Of a stretch of 39,179 nt of DNA, positions 1-11,800 are shown piece by piece (the first letter of the stretch is position 1; every line of letters begins with the position of its first letter). The notes below the pieces were generated by a model. The model worked only from the letters and a program-made list of their open reading frames with translations. It searched no databases and was not told the origin of the DNA. Location of the stretch: positions 1 to 39,179 of the forward strand of contig JACQAX010000029.1 of assembly GCA_016194795.1 (NCBI GenBank), given 5' to 3'. The DNA is from Deltaproteobacteria bacterium. Lineage in GTDB: Bacteria > Bdellovibrionota > UBA1018 > UBA923. Made by a program: the position numbers and the translations under genes.

Positions 1-9
1 AGTGGAAAA

Positions 10-155
10 ATGTCTAAAATCTGCAAATGTTGCCAGCGCGAGCCGGCGACGATGGAATGCCAGGTCTGCAAGCGGTGGATCTGCCTGCAGTGCCAGCACT
101 CGCACAACTGCTATCCGCGGCGTTTCGTGCTGCCGCAGGCGCCGCGAACTCCGCA

Positions 156-159
<4 letters not shown>
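10..159 (+). CDS. Small Cys/His-rich putative zinc-binding protein (49 aa)
   Basis: This 49-codon frame starts at ATG 10 after a purine-rich stretch (AGTGGAAAA). Its TGA overlaps the dbpA start as ATGA at 156-159. Cysteines lie at residues 5, 7, 8, 17, 20, 25, 28 and 34 and histidines at 30 and 32, forming CxC, CxxC, CxxC and CxHxHxC patterns. That density suggests one or two structural zinc sites, loosely like a B-box or treble-clef finger, followed by a short basic and proline-rich tail. I do not recognise a named family. The tight coupling to an RNA helicase makes a role in RNA or ribosome metabolism plausible, but this is inference. The cysteine pattern and coupling make the frame itself convincing. 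Confidence 0.7.
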
Positions 160-1538
<1,379 letters not shown>

Positions 1539-1553
1539 CGCCTGGAAAGGAGC

Positions 1554-1826
1554 CTAGGCTTCTTTCGTATCTTCGTAACCCATGATGTCGACGTAGGTCG
1601 TGCCCTGGGCGATGCCCGAAGACGGCGTCGCCGGCTGCCCTTTGATGCGGATGCGCTTGGCCTTGAAGAGGTCTTTGAGCCCGTTGCGCGAGAGGATCTT
1701 CAGATCCAGGTTTCTCGACTGTTTGCGCAGCGCTTCGAGCAGCAGGGTGTCGAGCCGGGGAGAGGCCGAGGTCAGCTCGAGGACCACGCGAAACGAGTTT
1801 GGGGGCTTATCTTGGGGCTTGAACAT
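1554..1826 (-). CDS. Small S4-domain-like protein (90 aa)
   Basis: A basic protein of 90 residues on the minus strand, starting at ATG 1826 with AAGG just upstream. Residues 24-80 resemble an S4 RNA-binding fold: RLDTLLLEAL, then SRNGLKDLFKAKRIRIKGQ, then an invariant-looking PSSGIAQGTTYVDI end. The order RLD - SR..LK.L - RI.I.G - GTTYVDI follows the S4 domains of pseudouridine synthases and small heat-shock RNA-binding proteins. No catalytic domain is attached. It lies tail-to-tail with dbpA (15 bases apart) and is divergent from the next gene, so it could also serve RNA metabolism. The family assignment comes from eye alignment only. Confidence 0.62.
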   Translation of the reverse strand: MFKPQDKPPNSFRVVLELTSASPRLDTLLLEALRKQSRNLDLKILSRNGLKDLFKAKRIRIKGQPATPSSGIAQGTTYVDIMGYEDTKEA

Positions 1827-1847
1827 ATGGCCTTATAGCAGGATTCT

Positions 1848-2690
1848 ATGGGGATGAAAGCCAATCTCGACTTCAGCCCGGGGCTCGTTCCGAACGAGCA
1901 TCAGTTCAAGGACCCGTTCTTCCAGCGCTTCACGCTGCGAAACGCGCCGAAGCCGCTTCGGCTCTCGGAGACCGTCTCGAAGAACTACGTCTTTCCGACG
2001 ATGTATGCCGACGTGAGCTGCGCGATCGGCATCTTCAAGTGCAGCTTTGATGCCGCGCTGAAGCTGATGCCCGATCCGGCATTGAAGCCCGTGAGCATGC
2101 TCGGCGGCAAGTCGCTCGTGATCTTCTCGTGCTACGAGTACCGCACGGTCATGAACGTGGCGCCTTATAATGAGATCGCGATGACGATCCCGGTGCTCGC
2201 CGGCGGCTTGCGCCTTCCCGTGCTGCCGATGGTCCTGAGCGGCGCTTTCAGCAATTTCGGCTACTACGTCTTCTCGATGCCGGTGACGTCCAAAGAAAAC
2301 GAGCTGCGCGGACGCAACATCTGGGGCCTGCCCAAGGTCACGCAGGACATCGACATCACCGTGCGCGACGGCTACAGCACGACCGTCGCGCGCGACGAGC
2401 GCGGCGAGGCGTACTTCGAGCTGAACGTGCCGCTCAACGGCGGCTCGCAGAAGAGCTTCGACGTCACGGGCCGGCTCTACTCCAAGCTCGACGGCCGGCT
2501 CCTTCGCGCGCAGACGAACTTCAAGGGCGACTTCAACGTCGTCAAACGCGCCGAGCCCGGGCGCGAGTACCTCAAGATCGGAAACGGACCCGCCGCGGCG
2601 ACGCTTCGCTCGCTTGAGCTCGACAAGACGCCGTTCCAGCTTCGGCACACGCCGGGCATGAACGCGGCTTTTGACCTTCCAATAATGTAA
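1848..2690 (+). CDS. Acetoacetate decarboxylase family protein
   Basis: A 280-residue protein. The stretch around residues 100-120 (YEYRTVMNVAPYNEIAMTIPV) and the later GRNIWGLPK motif are typical of the acetoacetate decarboxylase superfamily, which uses a lysine Schiff base to decarboxylate or otherwise transform beta-keto or alpha-keto acids. Lys163 in GLPK aligns with the nucleophilic lysine of the classical YPKK motif. The next residue is Val rather than the second lysine that lowers the pKa in the clostridial enzyme, and the preceding GRE glutamate is Asn. True acetoacetate decarboxylase activity is therefore uncertain. AGGA sits 5-6 bases before ATG 1848; an in-frame ATG at 1854 is an alternative. 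The gene is divergent from the S4-like gene with only 21 bases between starts. Confidence 0.8.
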   Translation: MGMKANLDFSPGLVPNEHQFKDPFFQRFTLRNAPKPLRLSETVSKNYVFPTMYADVSCAIGIFKCSFDAALKLMPDPALKPVSMLGGKSLVIFSCYEYRTVMNVAPYNEIAMTIPVLAGGLRLPVLPMVLSGAFSNFGYYVFSMPVTSKENELRGRNIWGLPKVTQDIDITVRDGYSTTVARDERGEAYFELNVPLNGGSQKSFDVTGRLYSKLDGRLLRAQTNFKGDFNVVKRAEPGREYLKIGNGPAAATLRSLELDKTPFQLRHTPGMNAAFDLPIM

Positions 2691-2859
2691 CGATTTGTAA
2701 TCGCTTACATACTCCTGAAAATAAAAGACTAATTTCCAGCCACCGATTTTTACGACGGGCGGAAAAAGCCGCGTACAATCTTTTTTAACGCATCGAATCA
2801 AAACAGGCACACCGGCAGATTGGGGCCGGTCTTGTACGTCAGTACGGAGGGTGGCCGCC
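2691..2859. promoter_or_regulatory. Intergenic leader upstream of the giant Rhs gene
   Basis: This AT-rich 169-base gap contains an imperfect inverted repeat just after the decarboxylase stop (GTAACGAT / ATCGCTTAC, about 2695-2716), which could be an operator or a weak terminator. A TACAAT hexamer at 2774-2779 fits a sigma-70 -10 element, but the matching -35 (around TACGAC) is poor. GGAGGG at 2846-2851 is a strong Shine-Dalgarno. The GTG at 2851 lies inside it and cannot be the start, so ATG 2860 is preferred (8-base spacing). Confidence 0.4.
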
Positions 2860-5800
2860 ATGATGCAGAATAGACTGAATCTCTTTAAAGCACTCCTGCG
2901 CGTGGTCGTTCCGGGTGCCATCGTTTTCCTGGCCGCGACGGCGGCCGAAGCGTTCGCGAAAGATCGCTTCAACATCCAAATTTCTCCGTCGATCGCAAAC
3001 GGCGTCATCGAAGGCCAGAGCGAAACCTTCACGTTGAAGGAAGTTCTGGCGCGTGGCCCTTCGCCTAAGAACGAAGACGACGATAGCGACGACTCCGACG
3101 ACGACCGCCCGCCGAAAGGCCCTCGCTGGCTTGCCGAGTACGTTTGGAATGGCACGGTCGTCGGCACGCAGGGACCGCAGAGCCTCGCGGTGGGGCAGGG
3201 CTTTGATTTTACGTACTCGACGGCGCGCCTGCATCCGGCGAGCGCGGGCACGTCCAACACGTTTGTCGTCAACGTGTACAAGGTTCACGGAAAAAAGGAC
3301 AAGCGAAGCCTCAAGCAGACGAGCTCGTATACCGTCGCCGTCCAGCAAGACCAGGTTAAGCCGGTCTTCGCGTGCAGCTCGTTTCCGCTCTCGAACCCTT
3401 ACGTCCAGAGCGCTCCTCAGATTCAATGCACGCTCAGCGACTCGCTTGGTTATCTCGACACGATGGGCGCGGGCTCGATTCTCCTCGACGGCGTCGATGC
3501 CACTTCGAGATTTCAGATCACGCCGTCGGGTACCGGTGTCTGGGTATCGACCTATCTTATTACGGGTAACCTGAACCCCGTGCCTGAAGGCGCGCACGTC
3601 CTGACGCTGGCTCGTGGAGCCGACCTCGCCGGAAACCAGGCGGCGCCGATCTCTTTCGGTTTCACGATCGACCGTACCGCTCCGCTGCTCACGTTTGTCG
3701 GTGGAACGCACGATCACGTCCTGACGAACCAACGGAGCTTCGCCGTCAACGTCGCCGTGAATGACGCGAGCCCGACGATTACGACCATCCTGCTCAACGG
3801 CGCTTCGGTGTCGACGTCGCTGTCGGCGTTTCCCAGCGCGACCGTGACGCTCGCCGAGGGAGCCAACGTCGTCGAGGTTCAGAGCGTGGACAAGGCCGGC
3901 AATGCCGCCGCTCCGCTCCGCCTCACCGATCTGGTTCTGGATACACAGGCGCCGAGCCTGGCTTCGCTCGCGCCGACTTCGAATAGCGCGGTAACCGGTC
4001 CGACGTTTACGGTGTCGGGCACCGCGTCCGAGCCCCTGAGCTCGGCCATGCTGGGGACGTTCGCGCTCACCCTCAGCCCCGACAAGAAAAGTTTCTCGGG
4101 GCAGGTGACGGTTCCCGGCTCTGGCCCGTTTCAGGCGAGCCTGGCGCTGGTCGATCTCGCGGGCAACAGCTCGAGCTCGAGCGTCGCCTACAACGTCGTC
4201 GTCCCACCGCCGTTCGCGATTTCAGTCGATTCGCCGAAAAACGGCTCGACCTCGGGCACGCGCTCCATCGCGATCAGCGGTTCGGGCAATCGCCCACTTG
4301 CCGGAGCGACGGTGAACGGCCTGCCGCTTTCAATCGCCGGAAACTCTTTTTCGGGCACGTTCAATGCTCCGTCCGACGGGCCGTTGAGCCTGGCGATCGT
4401 CGCGAGCTCGTCCGACGGTGCGACGGCGAACGCGAACCTTTCGATTCAAGTCGTCTCGGCGTCTCCTTTGGCGCTGACGAACCTGTCGCCGGCCGACGGC
4501 GCGACGGTTCAGGGGCCCACCTTTCCCGTTTCAGGGCAGGCCAATCGCCGGCTCGCGTCGATCACGCTCAATGGCCAGCCGCTCACGATCGCGCCTGACG
4601 GCGTCTCGTTTAGCGGAAGTTTCACCGTCTCGACCGGCAGTACCGGTAGTACCGGTACGGACTCATGCCCGGTCAACTATTCGTGCGGCCCCTATGCCGG
4701 TGGTCCCGTATCCACGGGCTGCCAAGTGCTCAACGGTATCACGCTCGCTTGCCCGAACAACCCGAGTTGCGACCCGATCAGCGGAAAATGTTCCAACGCG
4801 AGCACCGGCACCTGCGATCCTTCGGTTCAGACCTGCGGGCCAACTTCGCTTGCCAACTGCACGGTCAACGCGAACTTCTACGTCTGCCCGATCGGAAACC
4901 CCGGCGTTCCGAGCAACCCAAGCCTGCTGCCGCTCACCTGCACGATGCAGGGCGCTTATGTTTATTGCGCGATTTCAGGTGGCCCGGTCGCGCCCTATCC
5001 CGGACCGGGCACGACCCTGGCTGATTGCAGCTTCGCGCCGAACTCGGTGCTTTGCACTCTCGACGCTTCAAGCGGCAGCGCAAGTGGCAGTGCAAGTGGG
5101 AGCGGCACCCCGACGCCGATCGTGCTCACCTGGTCCGCCGTCGACGTGAACGGTGGCTCGATCAACGTCGTCACGCACGCCAACGTCCTGCCCGCCGCCG
5201 GCGGGCCGACGTTCGATATCGCGGTCGACTCGCCACAGCCCAACGCAACGCTTACCTCGCTCACCATTCCGGTAAGTGGCCACGCGACGGCTCCGATCGG
5301 GACGATCAACCTCAACGGCCAGTCGCTCCAGCTCAGCGCCGACAAGATGAGCTTCAGCGGAACCTACACCGCTCCGGGCTTTGGCCCGCTGACCCTTTCA
5401 TTTTCGGCGACCGCGCTGGTCGGAGGCGCCGGCGCCGGCGTTGCGGTTCCGGTGACGATCAGTAATGGCGGCGGACCGGGAGGCCTCGCGATTTTCGTAA
5501 CCGCTCCTCAGCAGGGCGCGATCGTCAACAGTGGCCCGTTGACCGTGAGCGGTCACACCAATAACCCGGTCACCAAAGTGTTCGCCAACGGCGCGCCGAT
5601 GCAGCTCGACGGGACAGGAATGAGCTTCACGGGTTCGATCAACGTTCCGCCCACGTCAGGCCCGTTCAATATCCAGCTCCAGGCCACCGATGGCGTCAAC
5701 CAGGCGTTCGCCTCGATCACCGTTCAGGTCGGCTCGGGTGGCACGGGTGGTCCGCCGCTCAGCCTCGCCATTCTCAGCCCGTCGTCGGGCCAGCAGATTT

Positions 5801-8800
5801 CCGGCCTTGCCGTCACGATCAACGGGCAGGCAAACACCGTGCTTTCGAGCATCGCGGTCAACGGCCAGTCACTTACGATCGGCGCGGACGGGACGAGTTT
5901 CTCGGGCACCTACACGGCCCAGGCCCAAGGCAACCTCGCGCTGAACTTCCAGGGCCAGGCGACGAACGGGTCGTCGGCCCAGACGTCGGTCTCCGTGACC
6001 GTGGGCACCGGCATCGCCCTGATCGTCTCGGCGCCCACCGGCGGCGTGATCTCGACCCAGACTTTTCCGGTCAGCGGCACGACGAACGCGCCGATTTCCA
6101 GCATTACGGTGAACGGTCAGCCGATTCCGATCGGCGCCGACCGCGTAAGCTTCTCCGGAACGTACACGGCCGCAAGCAACGGCCCGCTGAGCTTGGATTT
6201 CGAGGCGCTGCTCACCAATGGCGTGTCGGCCTCCAAAACGGTTTCCGTCACCGTCGGCCCGCCGGTCGTACTCACCATCACGAGCCCGACGCCGAACCAG
6301 GCGTTCTCTTCGTTCAATGTCCCGGTGAGTGGTCGCTCAAGCGTGCCTCTTTCAATAATAACGGCCAACGGACTGCCGCTCACGCTGGGCCCGGATCAAA
6401 TGAGCTTTTCGGGGACGTATGTTGCTGGAGCCCCGGGCTCGCAGGGCATCCTCGTCAGTGCCATCTCCGTGGACGGAATCAAGGGGTCCGAGACCATACC
6501 GATCGTCATCAATGGGTCGGTCACGCCGTCGCTCGCGATCAAGATCACCGACCCGACGCCCGGTACGATCATTCGCCCGGGAACGACCTTCACGTTGGGC
6601 GGCACCACGACCGCTCCCGTCGTCAGCGTCACGGCCAATGGCCAGCCCCTTACGATTTCCGCCGATCAGCAGAGCTTCAGCGGACAACTCACCGCGCCTC
6701 TCACCGCCGGTGGCTTCCAGATCACCGTCGTCGCGCGGGACAGCTCGGGCCGTACCGCCACCACGCTCGCCAACCTCCAGGTCACGCAGCTGACGATTGC
6801 ATTCGCCGGGCCGAACGGCGGGCTTTCCGACGGCCTGGTGCTTTCGCCGGGCCCGCTGGCGATTCAAGGCAGCTCAAACTTTCCGCTCTCGCAGGCGACG
6901 GTCAACGGGCAGCCGCTTTCCGTCGGCGTCAACAACGTCGCGACGGCCTTCGCGGGCACGATCAACGTTCCTTCTTCGCCCATCACGTTTCCGCTCAACT
7001 TCAGCTTCACCGACACGTTCGGCGACACGCTGACGCAAACGCTTACGGTGTATGCCGTCTCGACGCCGGGGCCGACTCAAGACCTTCCGCTTCTGTCGCC
7101 CGCGGCTTCGACGAGCCACTCCGTGCAATCCTTCCTGGTGGCGGGACGAACAAACGTGGGCGTGACGGCGTTGTTGGTCGACGGCCAGCCTCTGAGCGTC
7201 GCTCGCGACGGGCAGAGCTTTCACGGGCTTTACACCACGTTCGCGCCGAACGGCGCGTTCACGGCGACGTTCGAGCTGATTCTCGGCTCCAACGCCTCCA
7301 TCCGAGTGCCCGTGAGCTACACGATGAGCGGGCTGGGGATCGCGTTGACGGGGCTTACGCCGCCGCCGGGAGCAAGCTTCCTGCCGCAGAGTTTCACGCT
7401 CTCGGGGCAGACGAACCAGGACGCAAAGACGGTTCAGGGCGATGCCTACGCGCTCGCGGTCTCGATTTCGGAATATCTCTCGCTTGTGGGTCCGGCTCCG
7501 GAGTCGCTGCTCCAGCCGCTCGTCTACCGGCGCGCCTTCAGCGGCTCCTACACGGCCCAGTCGGGGCAGATCACGACGAATATTCGGCTCACGGATTCCG
7601 ACGGCACGATCGTCACGGTGCCGATCAACTACTTCGTGGGCACGGGCCCGCTTAAGGCGAGCGGCGTCTCGTTCGCGTCACTTTATGACATCACCCCGAC
7701 GAATGGGTCGGCCGTGGCCAGCGGCCCGGTCATCATCCAGGGCAAGTCGACGGTTTCGCTAGCGTCGATTTCGGTGAACGGAATGCCGCTTTCGCTCGTC
7801 GGACACCAGGGTTTCTCCGGCGGAATCACGCTCACGTCCACGGTTGACGCGGGGACGAGCGTGTTCGCTCCCACAGGCGACCCGGCGGCTCAGGTGCTCG
7901 TCTTCCATGCGACGACCTCCAGTGGAGACAGCTTCGACCAGAGCGTCACCCTCGAGGTTCAAAATGCCCCGCCGCTCGCGTTCGCGAACCTTTTGCCGAA
8001 CGACCAGACTCCGATCGAGGATCTCGGCTCGCAGCCTATTTCGGGCTCGGCGAACATCCCGCTCGCGCGGCTGTCGGGCACGGTCGCCAACGGAGCAGGA
8101 ACCGGCGACTTGCCCCTCTTCCTGTCGCCCGATGGCCTCTTCTTCACGGGCAGCTTCGATCAGAACTCGGGCGCGGATGCGAACGTGTCGCTCTCGTTTG
8201 CCGCCACCGACATGTTCGGCCGCAATCTCCAGCGTTCCGTGACCGTCCCGCTCGACAAGACCCCGCCCGTGCTCGCGCTCCAACAGCCGGCGCCGGGTGC
8301 GTATCTCAACAGCCTCACGAACACGATCGCGGGCTCGTCGGATCGGCCGCTTGCCTCGGTGCTCGTCAACGGCACGGTGTTCCCGACGCTCGAGCAAAGG
8401 GCCTTCTCGCTTAGCTATGCGTCGGCGTCCGACGGACCGGTCTTGGTCGGGGCGACGAGCGTCACTGGCGGCGTACGGCCGCCCTCGTTGGCGTTCACCG
8501 TCGACACCACTCCGCCCGTGCTCGCCACGGTCACCCCGGGCGATGGCGCCTCGTTCGACGCCGTATTTCGAACCTTTCTCATCACCGGGCGCTTCGACGA
8601 GAACGTGGTCTCGGCGACCGTCAACGGCCTGGCGTGCTCGATCGGGGACGACGCGTTGTCGTTCAACGCGAACGCCACCGCGCTGACCGACGGGCCCCTC
8701 GATCTCCACTTCGTGTTCACCGATCGCGCGGGAAACGTCGCGCAAACCGACGTGAACGTCGTGGTCACGCAATCGGCCCTGAACGGAAATCTCGTGAGCG

Positions 8801-11800
8801 TGCAGCCGGTGCCGGGATCGACGAATCTGCGGATCGTCGGCGCTCCCGGCGCGGCCAAGGCCGGAAATACGGTGAACGCGAGCAGCGGAATCTTCACCTC
8901 CGGTTCGGCCGTCGCGGCCGATGACGGAAGCTTCGTGATCGCGCTTCCGCTATTTGCCCAGGCCGCGGTGTGGACGGTAAACCAGGTCTCGGGCCGAAAC
9001 GACTCGACGACGGTTTACTTCGGCGCGGGGGCCGGCACGAGACTGTCGGGTACCGTGAAGGACACGAGCGGCAACCCGCTCGCTGGCGTCACGGTGAGCC
9101 TTGCCGGTCGAAACGTGCAGGCGCTGACCGACTCGAATGGGGTCTTCAACTTCGTCGACCCGGCCACGGGAAACCAGACCCTGGTCGTCGACGGCGGCAC
9201 CGTGCCGCAGCCTTCGACGGGGCCCAATCGCGTTTTCTCGAAAACTTCGGTCGCGATCAACGTCGGCCTGGCGCAGGCCACCGTCATCAGCCGCCCGATC
9301 TTTCTCGCGCCGATCGTGATGGACGGCTCGCAGACGCCGGTCTCGGCGACGTCCGGCACCACGGTCACGAGCCCGGCCGCTCCTGACGTCTCGCTGACGA
9401 TTCCGGCGGGCGCGGCGACGTTCCCGAACGGCGCCACCTCGGGTGTCGTGTCGATGAGCACGATCTCGTCGCAGTTCTCGACGATCGAGCCCATGAAGTT
9501 CGCCGCCCCCAACAACGTGATCGCGCTCGAGCCTTCGGGCACGAAGTTCTCGGAAGACGTTCGCCTCACCGTGCCCAACGACAACCAGCTGCCGGAGGGA
9601 ACCGACGTCGTCATTCTCTCGATGAACTCGACCAAGGGCATCTGGGAAATCGGCGGCGCCGGCACCGTCGACAGCGGCGGCCGCACCATCACGACCAAGC
9701 CCAATATGGGCATTCGCCACTTCAGCGTGGTCTACGCGACGCCGATCGGCCCGAAGATCGGCCAGATCGGCGCGCAAGACCGCCCGGGAGCCGACACGTT
9801 CAATGGCGCTCTTACGACCGGCATCACGCTTCCGAGCTACAAGTCGCTCGGCCAGAGCATCGCGCCGTCGCTCGTCTACAAGAGCAGCTGGGCTCGCCCC
9901 ACGGCGATGTTCACCAACATGATCGACGTGCCGAGAAGCGACATCACGCTGGACTTCACGCAGGTGCTCGCTTCGCAGGAGCACGCCTATAACGTGACCG
10001 ACCACGAAACCGCGCATGGCTGGATCGAACCCGACTTCATCACGGCGCAGTTCCTGACTACCGGCCTGACGAGCGACGTGGCCACGATGACGGGTCTGCC
10101 CAATCAGGCGACGGTCAGCTACGCGCTCGAGCTCGCGCCGCCGGCCGGTTCCACGCCGGTGCCGGCCGCGGGCGGCTACCTCGCGAGCGACTCCTACCCG
10201 TATCTCTCGCACTGGGAGCTGCACCTCAAGCAGATGGTGCTGCGCACGAGAGAGGTCGTGCTCTGGCGCGCCGACACCGGCGCCCAAAGCATCATCCGGC
10301 AGGACAGCTGGGGCGAGACGCGCCAGCTCGAGAAAGTTTTCCCGTCCGACTTCCAGGGGCTGCTCTACGTCCAGAACCAGACGCAGTCGAGCGCGGGGCG
10401 CGGCTGGCGCGTGGGTGGCATGCAACGCATCGTCAACACCTCCAACGTGCGGGCGATGGTCGAGGAGGCCGATGGCTCGCTTACGGGCTATTCGCAGAAC
10501 AACACGATCACGACGCTCTTCAACGCCGACGGCACCGGCGTCGATCTGAACAGCGGCACCGACTTCACGGCTTATCCCTATGCCACCGTTGAAACCGGAG
10601 TGACCGTCGCGCAGACCGACCTCACCGCCGGGACCAACGCCATTTCGAGCATCGCCACGCTTGCCCGGCGCTTCAGCGCCCGCGTGCTGGGCTGGGCCTG
10701 CTTTGATTCGACCTTCAACGGCAACGTCCTGTGCTGGTCGGGCGGACACTCCTTCGACGTCGACCGCACGCTCTCGCACATGCTCAGGCTTCCGGACGGA
10801 CGGGTGTTCGCCGTCGACTCGCGCGGCAGCCAGGTCTTGCTGATCAACACCGACGGTACGCAGACGATTTTCGCCGGCACCGATCGCTTGCCGCACACGT
10901 ACTATTCCACGCCGAGCTCGCTTTGGGACAACAGCACCAACGTGACGCACACGAGCTGCGCCAACGCGGTCCAGGTTCCGTGGGTGAACTGGTCGGGCCA
11001 GCAGTTCGTCGTGCCCCCGACCTCGAACACGGTGGCCGCCGACACGTTCACCGACGCCGACAACCTCGCCGACCTTCGCCAAAAGATCGACCTGGGCACG
11101 TTCACTTTGGATAACCTTTCGGGCGCGCAGAGCAGACCCGACGGCTCGTATCCGGACTCGGGCTTTCAGGTCGGCCCGTCGAACACCGATTCGATGGGCG
11201 CGTATCGGCAGTGCTCGAGCGGTGTTCTTCCGGATCGCGGCTTCTCGGGCGACGGCGGCGCGCCCTCGCTCGCGCGCCTGAACAATCCGCTGAGCGTGGC
11301 GCCGGGGCTTGGCACCTCGATCCTGATCGTCGACACGGGCAATAACCGCGTGCGCCAGGCCGATCTCGTCAACAACGTGATCACGACCATCGCCGGTAAC
11401 GGCACGAGCTTCGACAACGGCGACGGCGGCCAAGCCCTCCAGGCCGGTCTTTTTCACCCACGCGCCGCGGCCTACGACGTTCAGGGCAACCTCTATATCT
11501 CGACCGAGAACGGCTACATCCGCAAGGTCGACCAGGCTGGCGTGATCTCGACCTTCGCCGGTCTGCCCCAGTCGCTCGGCGGAACGTTCGGCGAAGGTCT
11601 GCCGGCAACCCAGATCATCCTGCAGCGGCCCACGGGCCTTGCCGTCGACAACGTCAACGGCTACCTCTACGTCGCCGACACCGGCTCGGACGTCATCCGC
11701 CGCATCGACTTCCTGACGCAAAGAGCGGTGACAGTCGCCGGCAACTTCACGCCGGGCTACTCGGGCGACAACGGGGCGGCTCTCAACGCCTCGCTCTCGA

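Noticed and set aside
1833..3281. A 482-codon minus-strand frame across the decarboxylase and Rhs start
   Set aside because: It runs antisense through a recognisable gene and an intergenic promoter, with no start signal or motif.
4571..5149. A separate serine/arginine-rich gene in another frame over the cysteine-rich insert
   Set aside because: Composition is typical of a frame-shifted GC-rich shadow, and the main frame is continuous with Ig-like repeats on both sides.
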